A stretch of DNA of 6,370 nt from Chlamydia trachomatis (GCA_945861315.1 CAMAUB010000080.1:1-6370); one strand, 5' to 3'. Shown: positions 1 through 6,352, counted from the first letter of the stretch. Notes: generated from the sequence alone by a model not told the origin. Made by a program: numbers and translations.

Positions 1-52
1 CTCAAGTTATGAACAAGAAAACGCCGGAATTTTGCAATCGCCTCTATAAGTG

Positions 53-544
53 TTATGCACAAGGGCCAAAGCCACATTCAGCGATGGTTCCAGCGATGTT
101 GATTAGGCTTACAACGATCAATAGCCAAAATACAAGATGACCAAACCAATTCATGGGTGTGACCAATTTCTTCCTTTTGAAGAAAAAAAGAAGAAGACCG
201 TTGAAAGCAACAGTTGATGCAAAGATGATAAAGGACCAGGTGTAGAGGCTTAAACCCCAAAAAGGTACACCAAATTTTGGGAAGCCCGGGCATGCATGAA
301 GTGCAATTTGTCGAAGGGCTATGAATCCACCAAAAATTGCTGATAAAAGTGCTAAGCCGTAGTGTTTTTTCTCAGGGCCATACTTCGTATTGAGTAGGAC
401 AGATGCTCCGATGCAAATCATAGCTAAACGTTGTAAAAGGCAAAGAGGGCAAGGTTTTTCGTGCATGAAAAACTGAATTGAGAGCGCGCCAGCAACGATA
501 ACTCCTAAGATAAAAGCTTCTAGTGCATTGAGAGTTCGCTCCAT
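53..544 (-). CDS. dsbB: DsbB-family disulfide bond formation protein with extra C-terminal helix and Cys pair
   Basis: DsbB reoxidises periplasmic thiol oxidases of the DsbA type and passes the electrons to membrane quinone. From the ATG at 544 the protein is 163 residues. Visible are helix 1 (about 6-26), the first periplasmic pair C32-P-L-C35 followed by LLQR, helix 2 (37-52), a basic cytoplasmic loop, helix 3 (63-82), a loop with a single cysteine (C85, in HACPGFPKFG), helix 4 (101-122) ending in KRKK, and a fifth helix (133-155) before the tail ECGFGPCA with C157 and C162. Classical DsbB has four helices and a second cysteine pair in loop 2, so this is a variant subfamily. The reading frame extends to a TTG at 598, but ATG 544 is preferred: AAAGG lies 10 nt upstream, it overlaps the stop of the preceding gene (TAATG), and the N-terminus then begins just before helix 1. 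Family certain; enzyme partner unknown. Confidence 0.9.
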   Translation of the reverse strand: MERTLNALEAFILGVIVAGALSIQFFMHEKPCPLCLLQRLAMICIGASVLLNTKYGPEKKHYGLALLSAIFGGFIALRQIALHACPGFPKFGVPFWGLSLYTWSFIIFASTVAFNGLLLFFFKRKKLVTPMNWFGHLVFWLLIVVSLINIAGTIAECGFGPCA

Positions 545-699
545 TATAAGTTTACCTTTAGGGGGTCTGTCATATGGTAGGAAAACATGAATATGCAAAG
601 GAACAATCCAATAATAAGGATCGTTATTCCTGTCTTACGCATCCCTGTGTAAATAAAGAAAAGTGCGATTGTCAGTACAAAAAAGAGGCTTGCCATCAT
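544..699 (-). CDS. Small two-helix membrane protein upstream of dsbB (DUF5993-like)
   Basis: This 51-residue frame is easy to miss because of its length. It starts at ATG 699 (or the adjacent ATG 696), overlapping the transporter stop (ATGATG), and its TAA at 546-544 overlaps the dsbB ATG. The protein has two hydrophobic segments (about 3-18 and 24-41) joined by the basic turn RKTG. It ends in a polar tail YHMTDPLKVNL. By the positive-inside rule both ends should face the periplasm. The pattern of a helical hairpin followed by a short H-x-T-D-x-L tail matches my recollection of the DUF5993 family, small proteins often encoded beside DsbB; that match is from memory, not a search. The start-stop overlaps on both sides are the strongest evidence that it is real. 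A plausible role is an accessory subunit of DsbB, which is inference only. Confidence 0.75.
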   Translation of the reverse strand: MMASLFFVLTIALFFIYTGMRKTGITILIIGLFLCIFMFSYHMTDPLKVNL

Positions 700-2177
700 G
701 CTTCGATAGTATCATAAAGTGTTTTTTTGACAATCCATTTGTTGCAGAGGACAAAAAAACTAATTCCAATTCCCCATTGGAAGATGAGCGATCCGATACT
801 ATAGACGTGGAATGGGTTCCACCAATACCCATCTTGGAAAGTGGTAATACTTTGGTAGATATACCAAGAAAGTAAGATAATTGCTTGAGCTGGAATGATG
901 TAGCGAATCATAACATTATAGAGGCGACCAACTTTTTGATCATTCTCTGAGCTATTGACCACATCAATGCGGAAGCGATCAACTCCGTAGCGAATGACCG
1001 CAAAGGCGATGAAAAGACCATTAGCGATAAGGCCGAGGCTCCACACCCAATCTTGATTTTCAAAAATTGCCATACTAAGAGCTGATGGTGCTCCAAGCGC
1101 CAAAGAGAGTATAGCGGTCATGAAAATTGCTTTTTTACGAGGTAGACCTAGTTCACTTAATGATTTAGATGCTACTTGTACCATAGAAAACATGGAGCAA
1201 AGAGAGCCAAGACCAAAAGAGAGAAAGAAGATTGAGGCGAATAGAGATTGTAAGATTAGGCCGCCAGGTAATGAGGTAAAGAGTGTTGGAAGGTAGATAA
1301 AGGTAAGGCCGGTATTAGAGCTTCCTTCGCCCGTGACTAAAGCTCCAATATTGTTGTCAAAGGCAAAGGCTGTTCCAAAGATAATGACAGCCATTAAGAG
1401 GGAAACAGAGTTGTTTGCGATACTTGTCAAGAAGCCATTTCTAACGATACTATCCTCTTTGCGAGCATAGTTGGCGTAGACAAGAAGAAGACCCCAACCA
1501 GCCCCTGTATCCCAAGCATTTTGCGTTAACGCTTCAATCCAAATCTTATAGTGTAAAAGGTCGTGCCAGTGAGGAGTAAAAAGATAGGTGAGTCCAGCGC
1601 CAGCTCCTGGAAGAGTGATGGCGCGCACCGCAATGATTAGGATCAGTAGAAAAAGAATGGGAATCAATACTTTTGTTACCTTCTCAATCCCTTTAGTGAC
1701 CCCCCTATAGACGACAAAAGCGCCAACAGTAATCACAATACAGTGGCAAAGAAAGGGTTGTATACTCTGGGAGTAATTTTGCCATAGTTCAGTAAAATTT
1801 TCAGTATTAACTAGTTTTCCTGAAAGACTGAAGAAAAAATAGCGAAAGCCCCACCCAACAACAATGGAATAGTAAAAAAGGATTCCAGAGGTGACAAGGA
1901 CAATAAAGGCTCCCATCCATGCGAAGCGTGGGCCAGCAGTTTGAGCAATGGCACCAATTGGAGCTTTGCGAGTCAATTTTCCCATGGCAAGTTCAGTAAT
2001 AATTAAAGGAACAGACCAAATAAAGAGGAAAATCACCCAGGGAATAAGAAAGGAGCCCCCTCCATTTTGGGCAACAATACGGGAGAATCTCCAAATATTT
2101 CCCGCTCCAATGGCAATACTAACAAGGGAAATAATGAAACCGAGGCGAGTGGTAAAAAATTCTTTTTTATTTTCCAT
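696..2177 (-). CDS. Neurotransmitter:sodium symporter (SNF/NSS) family transporter
   Basis: This 493-residue protein belongs to the LeuT-fold sodium-coupled symporters, which in bacteria import amino acids across the inner membrane. The N-terminus aligns with LeuT without gaps: TTRLGFIISLV, then the unwound helix 1 region GAGNIWRFSR with N27 and R30, then QNGGGSFLIPW. Helix 2 carries ELAMGK. Helix 6 has AWDTGAGWG (221-229), helix 7 NNSVSLLMAVIIF (255-267) and helix 8 GLGSLCSMFSMVQ (322-334). About 11-12 hydrophobic segments are present, and the length is near LeuT's 519. The ATG at 2177 is well supported because the LeuT N-terminal spacing is reproduced exactly. There is no Shine-Dalgarno; a TATAAT lies 7 nt upstream, suggesting a leaderless mRNA. 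It is the first gene of an overlapping operon with the small membrane protein and dsbB. The substrate cannot be read from the sequence; an amino acid is likely. Confidence 0.93.
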   Translation of the reverse strand: MENKKEFFTTRLGFIISLVSIAIGAGNIWRFSRIVAQNGGGSFLIPWVIFLFIWSVPLIITELAMGKLTRKAPIGAIAQTAGPRFAWMGAFIVLVTSGILFYYSIVVGWGFRYFFFSLSGKLVNTENFTELWQNYSQSIQPFLCHCIVITVGAFVVYRGVTKGIEKVTKVLIPILFLLILIIAVRAITLPGAGAGLTYLFTPHWHDLLHYKIWIEALTQNAWDTGAGWGLLLVYANYARKEDSIVRNGFLTSIANNSVSLLMAVIIFGTAFAFDNNIGALVTGEGSSNTGLTFIYLPTLFTSLPGGLILQSLFASIFFLSFGLGSLCSMFSMVQVASKSLSELGLPRKKAIFMTAILSLALGAPSALSMAIFENQDWVWSLGLIANGLFIAFAVIRYGVDRFRIDVVNSSENDQKVGRLYNVMIRYIIPAQAIILLSWYIYQSITTFQDGYWWNPFHVYSIGSLIFQWGIGISFFVLCNKWIVKKTLYDTIEA

Positions 2178-2184
2178 CAGAGAG

Positions 2185-2193
2185 ATTATATCA
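2185..2193 (-). promoter_or_regulatory. Extended -10 promoter for the transporter-dsbB operon
   Basis: On the minus strand the sequence TGATATAAT is a perfect TATAAT -10 with the TG extension. The stretch 17 bp further upstream (GGTCAA, 2213-2208) is a poor -35, as is common for extended -10 promoters. Transcription would be expected to start about 7 nt past the -10, at 2178 or 2177, which is the A of the transporter ATG or the base before it. The predicted mRNA therefore has no leader. This is read from sequence only; the start site is not measured. Confidence 0.55.
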
Positions 2194-2207
2194 AATCAAA
2201 GCAGTTC

Positions 2208-2237
2208 TTGACCAGTATAAGCCAATCGGTGTATAAA
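2208..2237 (+). promoter_or_regulatory. Sigma70-type promoter for the rpe-efp-accBC operon
   Basis: TTGACC (2208-2213) and TATAAA (2232-2237) are separated by 18 bp and each is close to consensus. A start of transcription near 2244 would leave about 3 nt before the rpe ATG at 2247. No Shine-Dalgarno precedes rpe, which fits a leaderless or near-leaderless message. The -35 occupies the same base pairs that would be the -35 of the opposite promoter, so the two probably exclude each other. Confidence 0.55.
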
Positions 2238-2246
2238 TTTACCTTT

Positions 2247-2930
2247 ATGAAGCGTGAAGAGATTATTATTGCTCCCTCTATTTTTGCCAGTGATTTTGGC
2301 AAGTTAGCTGAAGAAGCGAAGCGATGTGAGGTGGCTGGAGCCGACTATATTCATGTTGACATTATGGATGGCCATTTTGTCCCAAATTTAACGCTCGGGC
2401 CTCGTGCACTTGGTGCAATCAATACAGCGACAAATCTTTTTTTAGACGTTCATATCATGATCTACAACCCTTTTGACTTTGTTGAAAGACTTGTTGAAAT
2501 GGGGGCTGACCGCATTACCTTTCATTTTGAAGCAACAGAGCAGGTTGAAGAGGCGATTGATTATATCCACAAGTGCAATGTGCAAGCAGGGTTAGCCTTT
2601 AGACCTGAGACTTCCGCTGATTTTGCAATTAAATATTTAGATAAATGTGATCTTATCTTATTGATGACAGTACCTCCTGGTTTTGGAGGGCAATCATTTC
2701 ATTACGAGGTGCTTGATAAAGTACGCTTTATCAGAGATGCAGTTGAAAAGCTTAAGATTAGACCTAATGGGCATCTTTTCCCAATCCAAGTTGATGGGGG
2801 AGTTGATGCAACAACGGCACAAGAATGTGTCGATGCGGGGGCTAATGTGCTCGTAGCAGGAACTTATCTCTTCCGCGGAGATCCAACAATGGAAGTAGGC
2901 ATAGAAAAATTACGAGCATGTGGAGATTAG
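2247..2930 (+). CDS. rpe: Ribulose-phosphate 3-epimerase
   Basis: This enzyme interconverts D-ribulose 5-phosphate and D-xylulose 5-phosphate in the cytosolic pentose phosphate pathway. The 227-residue TIM-barrel protein has the usual family length. Signature segments are IAPSIFASDF near the N-terminus, HVDIMDGHFVPN (H36 and D38 metal/catalytic positions), DVHIMI (H69), MTVPPGFGGQSF (140-151) and QVDGG (D183, catalytic acid/base). The phosphate-binding end is AGTYLFRG. The GLALNP segment usual in the family reads GLAFRP here. The frame is open 60 codons further upstream, but that stretch overlaps the opposite gene and gives an unrelated tail, so ATG 2247 is taken as the start; the family motif then begins at residue 8. 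It heads an operon with efp, accB and accC. A GTG at 2229 is a possible but unsupported alternative start. Confidence 0.95.
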   Translation: MKREEIIIAPSIFASDFGKLAEEAKRCEVAGADYIHVDIMDGHFVPNLTLGPRALGAINTATNLFLDVHIMIYNPFDFVERLVEMGADRITFHFEATEQVEEAIDYIHKCNVQAGLAFRPETSADFAIKYLDKCDLILLMTVPPGFGGQSFHYEVLDKVRFIRDAVEKLKIRPNGHLFPIQVDGGVDATTAQECVDAGANVLVAGTYLFRGDPTMEVGIEKLRACGD

Positions 2931-2933
2931 AAG

Positions 2934-3491
2934 ATGGTAATAAGTAATCAAATTGTACCTGGAATGACACTTTCAATCGATAAAAAGCTTTATCGGGTTG
3001 AGTCGAGTGTAAAGGTAACTTTGGCAAAGGGAGAACCCTTTATCAAAACAAAGCTCTGTGATTTGTCTTCTGACAAAATTATTGAGAAAAACTTCAAAGT
3101 TGGTCAAGAGGTGAATGAAGTTTCTCTTGAAGAGCGTAAACTTGAGTATCTCTATTTGGAGGGGAAAAATTATCTCTTTTTGGATATTGGAAGTCTCGAT
3201 CAAGTGCTTGTGCCAGCTGATGTGATTGGAACAATGGCAAACTTCTTGAAAGAGGGAGTTGAGGTAGCGGCAACATTTTATGGAGAGACTGTTTTTTCAG
3301 TTGACCTTCCTCAGTTTTTAGAGTTGATGGTCTCTAAATCAGACCAAGTGATAGACAGCGCCGCTGCCGCTGGTACAACCAAACCTGCAGTGCTAGAAAC
3401 TGGCGCAACAGTCGAAGTTCCTCCCTTTATCGAAGCGGGTGATGTGATCAAAGTAGACACGCGCACAAGTGAATATATTCAACGGGTATAG
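2934..3491 (+). CDS. efp: Elongation factor P, divergent chlamydial-type paralogue (Efp1)
   Basis: EF-P binds between the P and E sites of the ribosome and relieves stalling at proline runs. The 185-residue protein has the three-domain layout: an SH3-like N-terminal domain (about 1-63) and two OB-type domains. The C-terminal region is the best conserved, with ETGATVEVPPFIEAGDVIKV followed by DTRTSEYIQRV. In the tip loop of domain I the lysine equivalent to E. coli K34 is kept (K32), but its context is LAKGEPF instead of PGKGQAF. The middle domain differs strongly from E. coli EF-P. From memory it resembles C. trachomatis CT122 (Efp1), one of two EF-P copies in chlamydiae; the more canonical copy would lie elsewhere. 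GGAG at 2922-2925, inside the end of rpe, is a good Shine-Dalgarno 8 nt before the ATG. It follows rpe by 3 nt and precedes accB by 1 nt. Confidence 0.92.
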   Translation: MVISNQIVPGMTLSIDKKLYRVESSVKVTLAKGEPFIKTKLCDLSSDKIIEKNFKVGQEVNEVSLEERKLEYLYLEGKNYLFLDIGSLDQVLVPADVIGTMANFLKEGVEVAATFYGETVFSVDLPQFLELMVSKSDQVIDSAAAAGTTKPAVLETGATVEVPPFIEAGDVIKVDTRTSEYIQRV

Positions 3492-3492
3492 C

Positions 3493-3930
3493 ATGGATTT
3501 AAAAGACTTAGAAGAAATTATCAAAATTATGGAGCAGCACAACCTAATCAAGATCGCTATTAAAAAAAAAGACTTTGAAGTGATCCTTGAAAAAGAAGGT
3601 GTTGGTGCAAGTACTCTCCCTCAAGTGGCAGCAGCTATAGCAGCTCCTCAACCGCATGCTGTTTCTCAACCAGTGATTGCACCAAAAGAGGAATCCATTT
3701 CCTATATTACCTCTCCCATAGTGGGAACATTTTATTTAGCCTCTTCTCCCGATGATCCTTCACTTGTAAAGGTGGGCGATCAGGTGGGCCTAGATAGCAT
3801 TGTCTGTATCATTGAGGCGATGAAAGTGATGAATGAAGTGAAATCTAACATGATAGGAAAAGTGACTGAGGTCCTCATCAAAAATGGTGACCCAGTTGAA
3901 TACGGAACTAAACTCTTTAAACTATCATGA
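3493..3930 (+). CDS. accB: Biotin carboxyl carrier protein of acetyl-CoA carboxylase
   Basis: AccB carries biotin on a lysine and shuttles the carboxyl group from biotin carboxylase to carboxyltransferase, the first committed step of fatty acid synthesis. The 145-residue protein starts with the typical DLKDLEEIIKIMEQHNL segment. A flexible Ala/Pro/Gln-rich linker follows (about 43-65), then the biotinyl domain (about 70-145). The biotin site is EAMKVMNE with K111 as the modified lysine. The thumb that marks true AccB proteins is visible as SSPDDPSLVKVGD (84-96). The frame also opens at a GTG at 3469 inside efp, but ATG 3493 gives the family N-terminus and lies 1 nt after the efp stop; only a weak CGGG precedes it, so coupling to efp is likely. 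Codons 24-26 are AAA AAA AAA, an A9 run. Confidence 0.96.
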   Translation: MDLKDLEEIIKIMEQHNLIKIAIKKKDFEVILEKEGVGASTLPQVAAAIAAPQPHAVSQPVIAPKEESISYITSPIVGTFYLASSPDDPSLVKVGDQVGLDSIVCIIEAMKVMNEVKSNMIGKVTEVLIKNGDPVEYGTKLFKLS

Positions 3931-5285
3931 AAAAAGTTCTCATAGCAAACCGAGGAGAGATTGCAGTTCGAGTGATTCGAGCGTGCCACGATCTTGATAT
4001 CCAAACTGTAGCTGTCTACTCTGAAGCTGATGCTGAAGCGCTCCATGTTCTTTTTGCTGATGAAGCTGTCTGCATTGGAAAAGCGCAGTCGGCTCACTCT
4101 TACCTCAAAATCCCAAACATTTTATCAGCTTGTGAGATTACTGGAGCTGATGCAATCCATCCTGGCTATGGATTTCTCAGTGAGAATGCTAACTTTGCTT
4201 CCATCTGCGAAAGCTGTGGTCTCAACTTTATCGGACCCTCACCTAAAGCCATTTCTCTTCTTGGGGATAAAGCCAAAGCTAAATCTTTAGCAAAACAAGT
4301 CAAGTGCCCTGTTATTCCAGGTTCAGATGGCATTGTCTCAACAATTGAAGAGGCATTGAAAGTATCTAAGAAGATCGGCTTCCCTATTTTCATCAAAGCT
4401 GTCGCTGGAGGTGGTGGAAAGGGAATTCGTATTGCCAATAATGCAGAAGAATTTAAGCGTATGTTCTCAGCGGCACGTGCTGAAGCTGAGGTGAGTTTCA
4501 ACAATCCCGAGGTTTACCTTGAGAAAATGATTGAGCGACCTCGCCACATTGAAGTTCAAATCCTCGGTGATAAATCTGGAAACTGCATTCATCTTGGAGA
4601 GCGTGACTGCACCTTGCAAAGACGACGCCAAAAACTGATTGAAGAGGCGCCAAGTCCAATTCTCTCTCCAGATTTGAGAAAGAAGATGGGACAGGCAGCT
4701 GTCAATATTGCTAAAGCAGCCAAATACTTCTCTGCGGGTACCGTTGAATTTTTGCTTGATAAAGAAAAAAACTTCTACTTCATGGAGATGAATACACGTA
4801 TCCAAGTGGAACACACCATCACTGAAGAGCTCACTGGAATCGATCTAGTACAGCAACAGCTGAGGATTGCTCGTGGAGAAAAAATTCCTTACAAGCAAAA
4901 AGACATTACATTTGATGGACATGTCATCCAATTCCGTGTCAATGCTGAAAACCCAGCCAATAACTTCAGCCCCTCACCCGGGACACTTGAATACTACCTC
5001 CCACCAGGTGGCCCACATGTACGCATTGATAGCTCTTGCTATTCGGGCTACAAAATCCCTCCTTACTATGATTCAATGATTGCAAAGCTAATTGTGAAAG
5101 GGAAAGATCGTGCAGAGGCGATTGCGATTGGTAAGCGTGCGCTTAAAGAATTCCATATTGGTGGTGTACATTCAACCATTGCATTCCACCAATTCATGTT
5201 GAACAATCCTGACTTCCTAAAGTCTCAATATGACATCAGATATGTCGATGACCTGATTGATTCAGGCTGCCAGTTTACAAGCTAA
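3927..5285 (+). CDS. accC: Biotin carboxylase subunit of acetyl-CoA carboxylase
   Basis: AccC uses ATP and bicarbonate to carboxylate the biotin on AccB. The 452-residue protein matches the family length (E. coli 449). In order it shows the N-terminal fold (KVLIANRGEIAVRVIRAC, then HPGYGFLSENA), the ATP-grasp domain with K157 and the glycine loop GGGGKGIRI, and EERPRHIEV-type segment reading MIERPRHIEVQI. Next come QRRRQKLIEEAPSP and the metal/catalytic cluster MEMNTRIQVEH (E287, N289, R291, E295). The C-terminal domain holds the catalytic arginine in QFRVNAE (R337). All expected catalytic residues are present, so the enzyme should be active. Its ATG overlaps the accB stop (ATGA, 4 nt), coupling synthesis of the two subunits. 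It ends the operon and its TAA touches the stop of the opposite LRR gene; no clear hairpin-plus-T-run terminator follows. Confidence 0.97.
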   Translation: MKKVLIANRGEIAVRVIRACHDLDIQTVAVYSEADAEALHVLFADEAVCIGKAQSAHSYLKIPNILSACEITGADAIHPGYGFLSENANFASICESCGLNFIGPSPKAISLLGDKAKAKSLAKQVKCPVIPGSDGIVSTIEEALKVSKKIGFPIFIKAVAGGGGKGIRIANNAEEFKRMFSAARAEAEVSFNNPEVYLEKMIERPRHIEVQILGDKSGNCIHLGERDCTLQRRRQKLIEEAPSPILSPDLRKKMGQAAVNIAKAAKYFSAGTVEFLLDKEKNFYFMEMNTRIQVEHTITEELTGIDLVQQQLRIARGEKIPYKQKDITFDGHVIQFRVNAENPANNFSPSPGTLEYYLPPGGPHVRIDSSCYSGYKIPPYYDSMIAKLIVKGKDRAEAIAIGKRALKEFHIGGVHSTIAFHQFMLNNPDFLKSQYDIRYVDDLIDSGCQFTS

Positions 5286-6323
5286 TTAAGCTTTGGAGGC
5301 ATCTGTTCTAAGAGCCTCAGCATCTCTTCGTTTTCTAATCATTGCTAAGATTAGATCGCACTTGTCAGGAGAGATGAGTGTTTCGGAAATATCTATCTCG
5401 GTGATATCTAATGACATGCTAAAATCAACAGGAAGCTCAGAAAGTTTCCGGTTTCCACTAAGTTGAAGTTCTTGAAGGCACGGAAGCTCGCCCGGTCCAC
5501 TCATTCCATCGGGGAGGTCTATCAGTGTATTGAAACTCAAGATAAGCGTTTTAAGACGATAGAGCCCGCGAATTTGAGCAGGGAGGATCTTTAGCTGATT
5601 CCCAGACAAGTCAAGCCTTTGTAGGCTCATGAGCTCGCCAATTTCAGGAGGAAGCTCTGTCAGTTGATTCCGCTCCAATTCAAGCCTTTCAAGCATTAGG
5701 AGCTTGCTAATTTGGGGAGGGAGGGTTCTTAGTCGATTAAAAGACAATCTAAGCTCTTTAAGCCGCTTGAGCTGACCAATTACAGGTGGGAGGACTTCCA
5801 GTTGATTCTGAGACAAGTCAAGCTCTTTAAGCCACTTGAGCTGGACAAGTTCAGCAGGGAGGTCTGTCAGTCGACACGAAGAGAAGTTAAGCTTTTCAAG
5901 CATCTCGAGCTGGCCAATTTGAGGAGGGAGCGTTGTTAGTTCGTGCGAATGCACAGAAAACTCTCTAAGGTGCCGAAGCTCGCCAATTACAGTGGGAAGA
6001 GTTCTTAATCTTTGAAAAGGAAGGTGTAGAGTTGTCGATTCCGATCGAAATGCTTTTTCAATCAACTCAGCTGTCTCTCTTACACGTGCACCTGCACCCT
6101 CTGAATCTACCCAAGCTTCTAATTCTTTATGAAACTGCTCATAATGCAAGGGAGCACTCTGTGCTGAAGAAGCTGGTTCGACCACTATGTTATCACATTT
6201 GGCTGATAACTCATCATGTTCGTTGGTTATCGTGATTCGATAGTAAGCACCAGGTTCAAATCCTGACGGTTGATCTAGGGTGAAAGATTCTTCTACCTCT
6301 TCCCCAGAATCTAATATACTCAT
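5286..6323 (-). CDS. Leucine-rich-repeat protein, possible secreted effector
   Basis: This 345-residue protein has no signal peptide or membrane segment. Residues 1-60 are acidic and unrecognised. Residues 60-100 (HYEQFHKELEAWVDSEGA onward to STTLHL) resemble the helical cap that precedes the repeats in IpaH/SspH-like and chlamydial LRR proteins, judged by eye. Residues 111-271 are seven regular 23-residue repeats of the form LxxLxxLxLxxNxLxxLPxxI, followed by two irregular ones to about 318. The tail is short and basic (IRKRRDAEALRTDASKA). No NEL ubiquitin ligase or other enzymatic domain follows, so it is probably a binding protein. The ATG at 6323 is the only start after an in-frame stop 9 nt upstream; no strong Shine-Dalgarno or promoter is visible. 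It converges on accC with zero spacer. LRR proteins are common in environmental chlamydiae and some are secreted; secretion here is inference. Confidence 0.9.
   Translation of the reverse strand: MSILDSGEEVEESFTLDQPSGFEPGAYYRITITNEHDELSAKCDNIVVEPASSAQSAPLHYEQFHKELEAWVDSEGAGARVRETAELIEKAFRSESTTLHLPFQRLRTLPTVIGELRHLREFSVHSHELTTLPPQIGQLEMLEKLNFSSCRLTDLPAELVQLKWLKELDLSQNQLEVLPPVIGQLKRLKELRLSFNRLRTLPPQISKLLMLERLELERNQLTELPPEIGELMSLQRLDLSGNQLKILPAQIRGLYRLKTLILSFNTLIDLPDGMSGPGELPCLQELQLSGNRKLSELPVDFSMSLDITEIDISETLISPDKCDLILAMIRKRRDAEALRTDASKA
5511..5993 (-). repeat. Seven tandem 69-bp units encoding 23-residue leucine-rich repeats
   Basis: The protein periodicity is exact over residues 111-271, so the DNA has a 69-bp period. 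Some neighbouring units are still close copies: 5752-5774 and 5821-5843 differ at one base in 23 and are exactly 69 bp apart. Others are conserved only at the leucine, asparagine and LP positions. This points to growth by duplication, with the central units most recent. Confidence 0.85.
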
Positions 6324-6352
6324 CCAAGCTCAAAATGAGAATTTGGGCCGCG

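Noticed and set aside
1..77. Minus-strand frame from ATG 77 running off the window, beginning MWLWPLCITLIEA
   Set aside because: Only 25 codons are visible, the start lies inside the end of dsbB without a Shine-Dalgarno, and the sequence matches nothing I know. A downstream gene may begin beyond the window, but this stretch alone cannot show it.
545..598. 18-residue N-terminal extension of DsbB from a TTG codon
   Set aside because: This stretch is explained by the overlapping small-protein frame, and ATG 544 has a better ribosome site and the TAATG overlap.
2067..2246. 60-codon N-terminal extension of rpe
   Set aside because: It overlaps the start of the opposite transporter gene, is rich in Asn/Ser/Lys unlike an epimerase, and the family sequence begins right after ATG 2247.
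4166..4814. Long minus-strand open frames opposite accC
   Set aside because: They are mirror frames of a strongly conserved gene, with no ribosome site and no recognisable protein sequence.
5278..5292. AAGCT-AATTA-AGCTT hairpin at the accC/LRR junction as a bidirectional terminator
   Set aside because: The stem is only 5 bp, AT-rich and not followed by a T-run on either strand; termination here is not supported.
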